NCBI GenBank assembly: GCA_938038825.1
Contig: CALHST010000230.1
Span: 1 to 16,879 of the forward strand
DNA from: an uncultured Paracoccaceae bacterium
GTDB taxonomy: Bacteria > Pseudomonadota > Alphaproteobacteria > Rhodobacterales > Rhodobacteraceae
DNA length: 16,879 bases
Direction of reading: 5' to 3'
Below the pieces are notes generated by a model that did not search any database, was not told where the DNA came from, and was given only the letters and a program-made list of their open reading frames with translations. Position numbers and translations under genes: made by a program. Positions 14,298 through 16,879 of the stretch are shown piece after piece (within the stretch, counting starts at the first letter, position 1; each line of letters begins with the position of its first letter).

Positions 14298-15245
14298 ATG
14301 CCACTAAAACGCTTAACCGCTCTATCGGTCGCGTTGTTTACAACGGTCGCGCTCAGCGCGGGACCCAGCATAGCACGCACCCCCAACGCAGCTGGCGCTG
14401 CATCCCCCAACCAGATCGACGCAGCCGCGCTGATCAAAGACTTTGGCAGCGCAGAAAGGATCCAACGATCTGGCTCTTTGCGCATGCTCAGCCAACGGAT
14501 TTCAGCCACGATCTGCAACCGTGTGGCTGGTGTCAAAACGGCAGACGCTGAAAAGTACCTGCAACGATCAATCCGCGACTACCGTCGCATTCTGAACGGT
14601 CTGGAAAATGGTGACGACGGTTTGGGTCTGTATGGCCCCGAAAAAAACCGCGTCGTCCTGCGCGATCTTGAAAAACTGAAAGGTCTTTGGGAACCCATCG
14701 ACGGGATCTTCCAAGCATTTGAAACCGACACACTGACCCGGGATCATGTCGTGGAAGTTGCCAGCACAGCACCGCTGATGTTGGAAGCCTCTAAGGAATT
14801 GCTTGGATTTGTTGTGGCGGAATATTCTGACCCAACACAAATGCTGCAATCTGACGCTGTTCTTTTGCAAATTGCAGAACGCCAACGGATGCTCGAGCAA
14901 ATCGTCGCAAACGCCACATGCCTGATTGGCAATGGCATTGCGGTCGAGGACGCAAAAGCCAGACTGAAAGAAGCGATCCCTCAATACGAAATCTCGTTGT
15001 CGGCATTGCAAACAGGTTTGCCAGAAGCAGGCGTTGCAGCGCCTCCTACAAAAGCCATTGAATTGTGGCTGGTCGATATTTCGGATCGGTGGGGCGCCGT
15101 ACGGCCGACACTGGATGCGATTGTTGCCAATGGCGACGTGACCGCAGAAGACAGCAGCTTGGTGTTCGAAGAAATGAACAAGTTGACCTGGATGATGAAC
15201 GTCACCGTCGGTCAATACACCGAAGCAAGCAAACTCAACTTCTGA
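14298..15245 (+). CDS. Secreted protein with two PilJ/NarX-type sensor motifs
   Basis: This 315-residue exported protein resembles the N-terminal sensor domain of type IV pili methyl-accepting transducers (PilJ) and the nitrate-sensing NarX/NarQ periplasmic helices. It has a signal peptide (MPLKRLTALSVALFTTVALS, cut near residues 22-27) and two helical units. SGSLRMLSQRISATIC (58-73) and AERQRMLEQIVANATC (193-208) share R-M-L-x-Q-x6-C with identical spacing. No transmembrane segment or signalling output domain follows, so it is a free periplasmic protein. I chose the ATG at 14298 because it begins directly with a signal peptide and has AAAGGTGA upstream. The ATG at 14211 also has a fair site (GGAAGGG) and would add 29 residues. 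It lies just downstream of the binding-protein/OmpA gene, suggesting a joint periplasmic function. Ligand unknown. Confidence 0.78.
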   Translation: MPLKRLTALSVALFTTVALSAGPSIARTPNAAGAASPNQIDAAALIKDFGSAERIQRSGSLRMLSQRISATICNRVAGVKTADAEKYLQRSIRDYRRILNGLENGDDGLGLYGPEKNRVVLRDLEKLKGLWEPIDGIFQAFETDTLTRDHVVEVASTAPLMLEASKELLGFVVAEYSDPTQMLQSDAVLLQIAERQRMLEQIVANATCLIGNGIAVEDAKARLKEAIPQYEISLSALQTGLPEAGVAAPPTKAIELWLVDISDRWGAVRPTLDAIVANGDVTAEDSSLVFEEMNKLTWMMNVTVGQYTEASKLNF

Positions 15246-15252
15246 ACAAACT

Positions 15253-15326
15253 CACCAAAGACCGTCAGGTCTTTGGTGCCAATGTTTGCCCTAAAACACC
15301 CCGGAAAGCAGCGCATACTGCTTTTT
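15253..15326 (+). terminator. Two stem-loops ending the PilJ-like transcript
   Basis: CACCAAAGACC (15253-15263) and GGTCTTTGGTG (15268-15278) form a perfect 11-bp stem with a GTCA loop, 7 bases after the stop, but without a following T-run. A second hairpin, AAAGCAG (15305-15311) with CTGCTTT (15318-15324) and loop CGCATA, runs into TTTTTGGGATTTTT and has the better intrinsic-terminator look. Together they separate this unit from gapR. Confidence 0.7.
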
Positions 15327-15457
15327 GGGATTTTTCGTTTCTGCCTTCAACGTGCATTTAGGGTCTGCACTTACCGGGGGCTGCGCGCAATTCGTCTTGA
15401 TGCGCAAGGTTTGGGGCGCTAGGCACCACACCTGAGGCTAACAAAGGAACGCATCCC

Positions 15458-15730
15458 ATGAATGATGAGGTCGTAGAGGGCGCAAAGCCCGACAGCTACC
15501 GTGTAACCGCGGATGAGCTGCGCCAGTTCGTTGAACGTTTTGAGAGACTTGAAGCGGAAAAGAAAGACATCGCAGAACAACAAAAAGAAGTCATGGCAGA
15601 AGCCAAAGGGCGTGGCTATGACACCAAAGTCATGCGCAAGGTGATTGCACTGCGCAAACGCGACAGCGATGACATCGCCGAAGAAGAAGCTGTGTTAGAG
15701 ATGTATAAAGAAGCGCTTGGAATGCGCTGA
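15458..15730 (+). CDS. gapR: GapR-family nucleoid protein (DUF2312)
   Basis: GapR is a small alphaproteobacterial DNA-binding protein that clamps overtwisted, often AT-rich DNA ahead of RNA polymerase and the replication fork, and aids type II topoisomerases. This 90-residue product is the usual size (89 in Caulobacter). It has the long charged helix (about 14-45, ADELRQFVERFERLEAEKKD), the basic AKGRGYDTKVMRKVIALRKRD (about 49-69), and an acidic C-terminal helix. The ATG at 15458 follows AAAGGAAC 8-9 bases upstream. It stands alone on the + strand and converges with the next gene, 10 bases between stops. In many genomes several DUF2312 copies exist, so this may be a paralogue. Confidence 0.92.
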   Translation: MNDEVVEGAKPDSYRVTADELRQFVERFERLEAEKKDIAEQQKEVMAEAKGRGYDTKVMRKVIALRKRDSDDIAEEEAVLEMYKEALGMR

Positions 15731-15740
15731 GAGGCACCCG

Positions 15741-16616
15741 TTATGGGCTGATCACTGTGACACCGGGCATGTTTTGGATGTCCAGGACGTCTTCGTCATA
15801 AAGATCGCTCAGTTCATCGACCAAAGGTTCGGTCCAACCGGGCAGATCCAACTCTTCTTCGATCGCGTCTTCTAACGCAAATTTCTCCAAAAACGCTGCT
15901 ATCACGCGGCGTTTTTGTATTTCATTCATACCCTCATGGGATTTCAGATAACTCCGAAACCGCCGCATGCCGTCTTTTGACATGATACTGGCGAGCAGAT
16001 CAAAGGCGCCATGGATTTTGTCTTGATGCTCCATTCCGCTCATTTCTCGGATGATCTGTCCCCAAATCATCGGGGCATCTTCGTTACACCAGACAGTAAT
16101 CGGTAGGTTTGGAACCTCTTGACGGATTCGCGCGATCATCTCGGACCAGCGCAAGTCTTGGGCCCGATACGTCCCCAGCACATCTCGCAGATCCAGATCT
16201 GGCACGCGCTTAAGGATGGCAGGAACAAAAGTCGCAGGATTGCGCAGCGCCATAAAAAGCTCTGTACGATCCTCATAGAAGATCCGCGTCATGCGTGCCA
16301 ACTTGTTGGTGGCCTTGGGATAAAAGATCCCGTTGCGCACGGCCATCTTAGGGGGGCCAAAGAAATGCGCGTTCGACAAAATCAGACGGTCCGCATTTTC
16401 CTGATCCAGAATCGCATCCAGCAACACATCGCGCGCCATCAAGGCGGGCTCGTGTTCTTTCATTGCATTCAACGTGTCACGCACCAATTTGCGATAGCGC
16501 CCCGGCCCCGGCACAGCCGTACCCCTGTCTGCAAATTCAGATTTGTTGCGCAGCAAGCATTTCAGAAGCCGTTCTTCTTCCGTGAAGTGCGCGCCGGTAT
16601 GTAGAACCAGTTGCAT
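15741..16616 (-). CDS. Uncharacterised protein, degenerate sulfotransferase-like
   Basis: This 291-residue protein has no firmly recognised domain. Its pattern follows that of bacterial sulfotransferase-like proteins. LVLHTGAHFTEEERLLKCL (3-21) sits where the PAPS-binding loop HxGxxKTGTTxxQ would be, RLILSNAHFF (77-86) matches a second core strand, and LFMALRNPATFVPAIL (120-135) sits at the 3'-phosphate site. The catalytic-type KTGT residues are absent, so sulfotransfer activity is doubtful. The C-terminal third is helical and acidic (AIEEELDLPGWTEPLVDEL). I chose the ATG at 16616 since the frame upstream to 16688 is unlike the rest of the protein. Its ribosome site is weak. It converges with gapR. 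The relationship is inferred from pattern alone and could be wrong. Confidence 0.6.
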   Translation of the reverse strand: MQLVLHTGAHFTEEERLLKCLLRNKSEFADRGTAVPGPGRYRKLVRDTLNAMKEHEPALMARDVLLDAILDQENADRLILSNAHFFGPPKMAVRNGIFYPKATNKLARMTRIFYEDRTELFMALRNPATFVPAILKRVPDLDLRDVLGTYRAQDLRWSEMIARIRQEVPNLPITVWCNEDAPMIWGQIIREMSGMEHQDKIHGAFDLLASIMSKDGMRRFRSYLKSHEGMNEIQKRRVIAAFLEKFALEDAIEEELDLPGWTEPLVDELSDLYDEDVLDIQNMPGVTVISP

Positions 16617-16734
16617 ATGTGCTCGCGTATAGGCGTCGGTGCCCAATATGCAATGAATATTTGTGTAAAGGAGCAACAAAAGCAGCACGTTGAGCGCGTT
16701 TTTTAACTTGTGTGAAAATGATGCGAAAATGCGA

Positions 16735-16763
16735 TTGCCAAAGCCTATAAAACCTTGTTATAG
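16735..16763 (+). promoter_or_regulatory. Promoter of the tRNA-Thr gene
   Basis: TTGCCA (16735-16740) and TTATAG (16758-16763) are separated by 17 bases. Transcription would begin about 30 bases before the mature tRNA. A GC-rich run CCGCGCGC follows the -10, which resembles a stringent-control discriminator. Confidence 0.65.
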
Positions 16764-16801
16764 CCGCGCGCACAGCGGGACAGCACACGCAGCCCCAAAG
16801 T

Positions 16802-16877
16802 GCCCCTATAGCTCAGCTGGTAGAGCAATTGATTTGTAATCAATAGGTCCGCGGTTCGAGTCCGTGTGGGGGCACCA
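16802..16877 (+). tRNA. tRNA-Thr (anticodon UGU)
   Basis: The 76-base gene folds as a full cloverleaf. The acceptor stem is GCCCCTA/TGGGGGC, the D arm is GCTC...GAGC, and the anticodon stem ATTGA/TCAAT encloses the loop TTTGTAA with anticodon TGT. The T arm is CGCGG-TTCGAGT-CCGTG. The variable loop is short and CCA is encoded at 16875-16877. It reads ACA and, by wobble, other threonine codons. The window ends two bases later. Confidence 0.97.
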
Positions 16878-16879
16878 TT

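Noticed and set aside
16802..16879. tRNA-Thr as an integration site for a mobile element
   Set aside because: No integrase, duplicated tRNA end or compositional shift is visible inside the window; the window stops 2 bases past the gene, so the right side cannot be judged.

Overview
The window looks like chromosomal DNA from a marine alphaproteobacterium of the Rhodobacterales, most likely the Roseobacter group. The evidence is the divergent arrangement phaZ / phaC-phaP-phaR with class I PHA synthase, a GapR (DUF2312) gene, a DgcA/StcD-type flavin oxidoreductase, and moderate GC with AT-rich intergenic stretches. This placement is an inference from protein sequence and gene order. No database search was run.

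Layout. (1) 1-2.7 kb, + strand: a PuuB-like FAD amine oxidoreductase, then a DegT/StrS-family PLP aminotransferase in what is probably its own transcription unit. (2) 2.7-7.5 kb: a complete polyhydroxybutyrate (PHB) module. phaC, phaP and phaR lie on the - strand and phaZ diverges on the + strand. Copies of a CTGC-N3/4-GCAG-like palindrome, which I read as PhaR operators, lie upstream of phaR, inside the phaP promoter, between phaP and phaC, and in the phaC/phaZ divergent gap. The phaP 3' UTR carries a hairpin whose loop is exactly CCUCCUCCC, followed by a strong intrinsic terminator. This is the layout of CcsR/cuckoo small RNAs. (3) 7.6-9.7 kb, - strand: an Old Yellow Enzyme/FAD fusion of the DgcA/StcD type with an apparent one-base deletion near its 3' end. 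(4) 9.9-12.1 kb, + strand: a DEAD-box RNA helicase with a DbpA-like RNA-binding domain and a long basic repeat tail. (5) 12.1-15.3 kb: a 525-base hairpin-rich gap, then two exported proteins. One is a PstS-like binding domain fused to OmpA; the other is a secreted protein with two PilJ/NarX-like sensor motifs. (6) 15.4-16.9 kb: gapR, a convergent protein with a degenerate sulfotransferase-like pattern, and tRNA-Thr(UGU) with its promoter.

How the genes work together. PhaC makes PHB, PhaP coats the granule, PhaZ breaks the polymer down and PhaR senses polymer and represses. The operator copies make this a self-contained feedback circuit, and the phaP-linked candidate sRNA could connect granule formation to a wider post-transcriptional network. 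The most unusual items are that candidate sRNA, the extra perfect PhaR-type palindrome just past phaC, and the binding-protein/PilJ pair.
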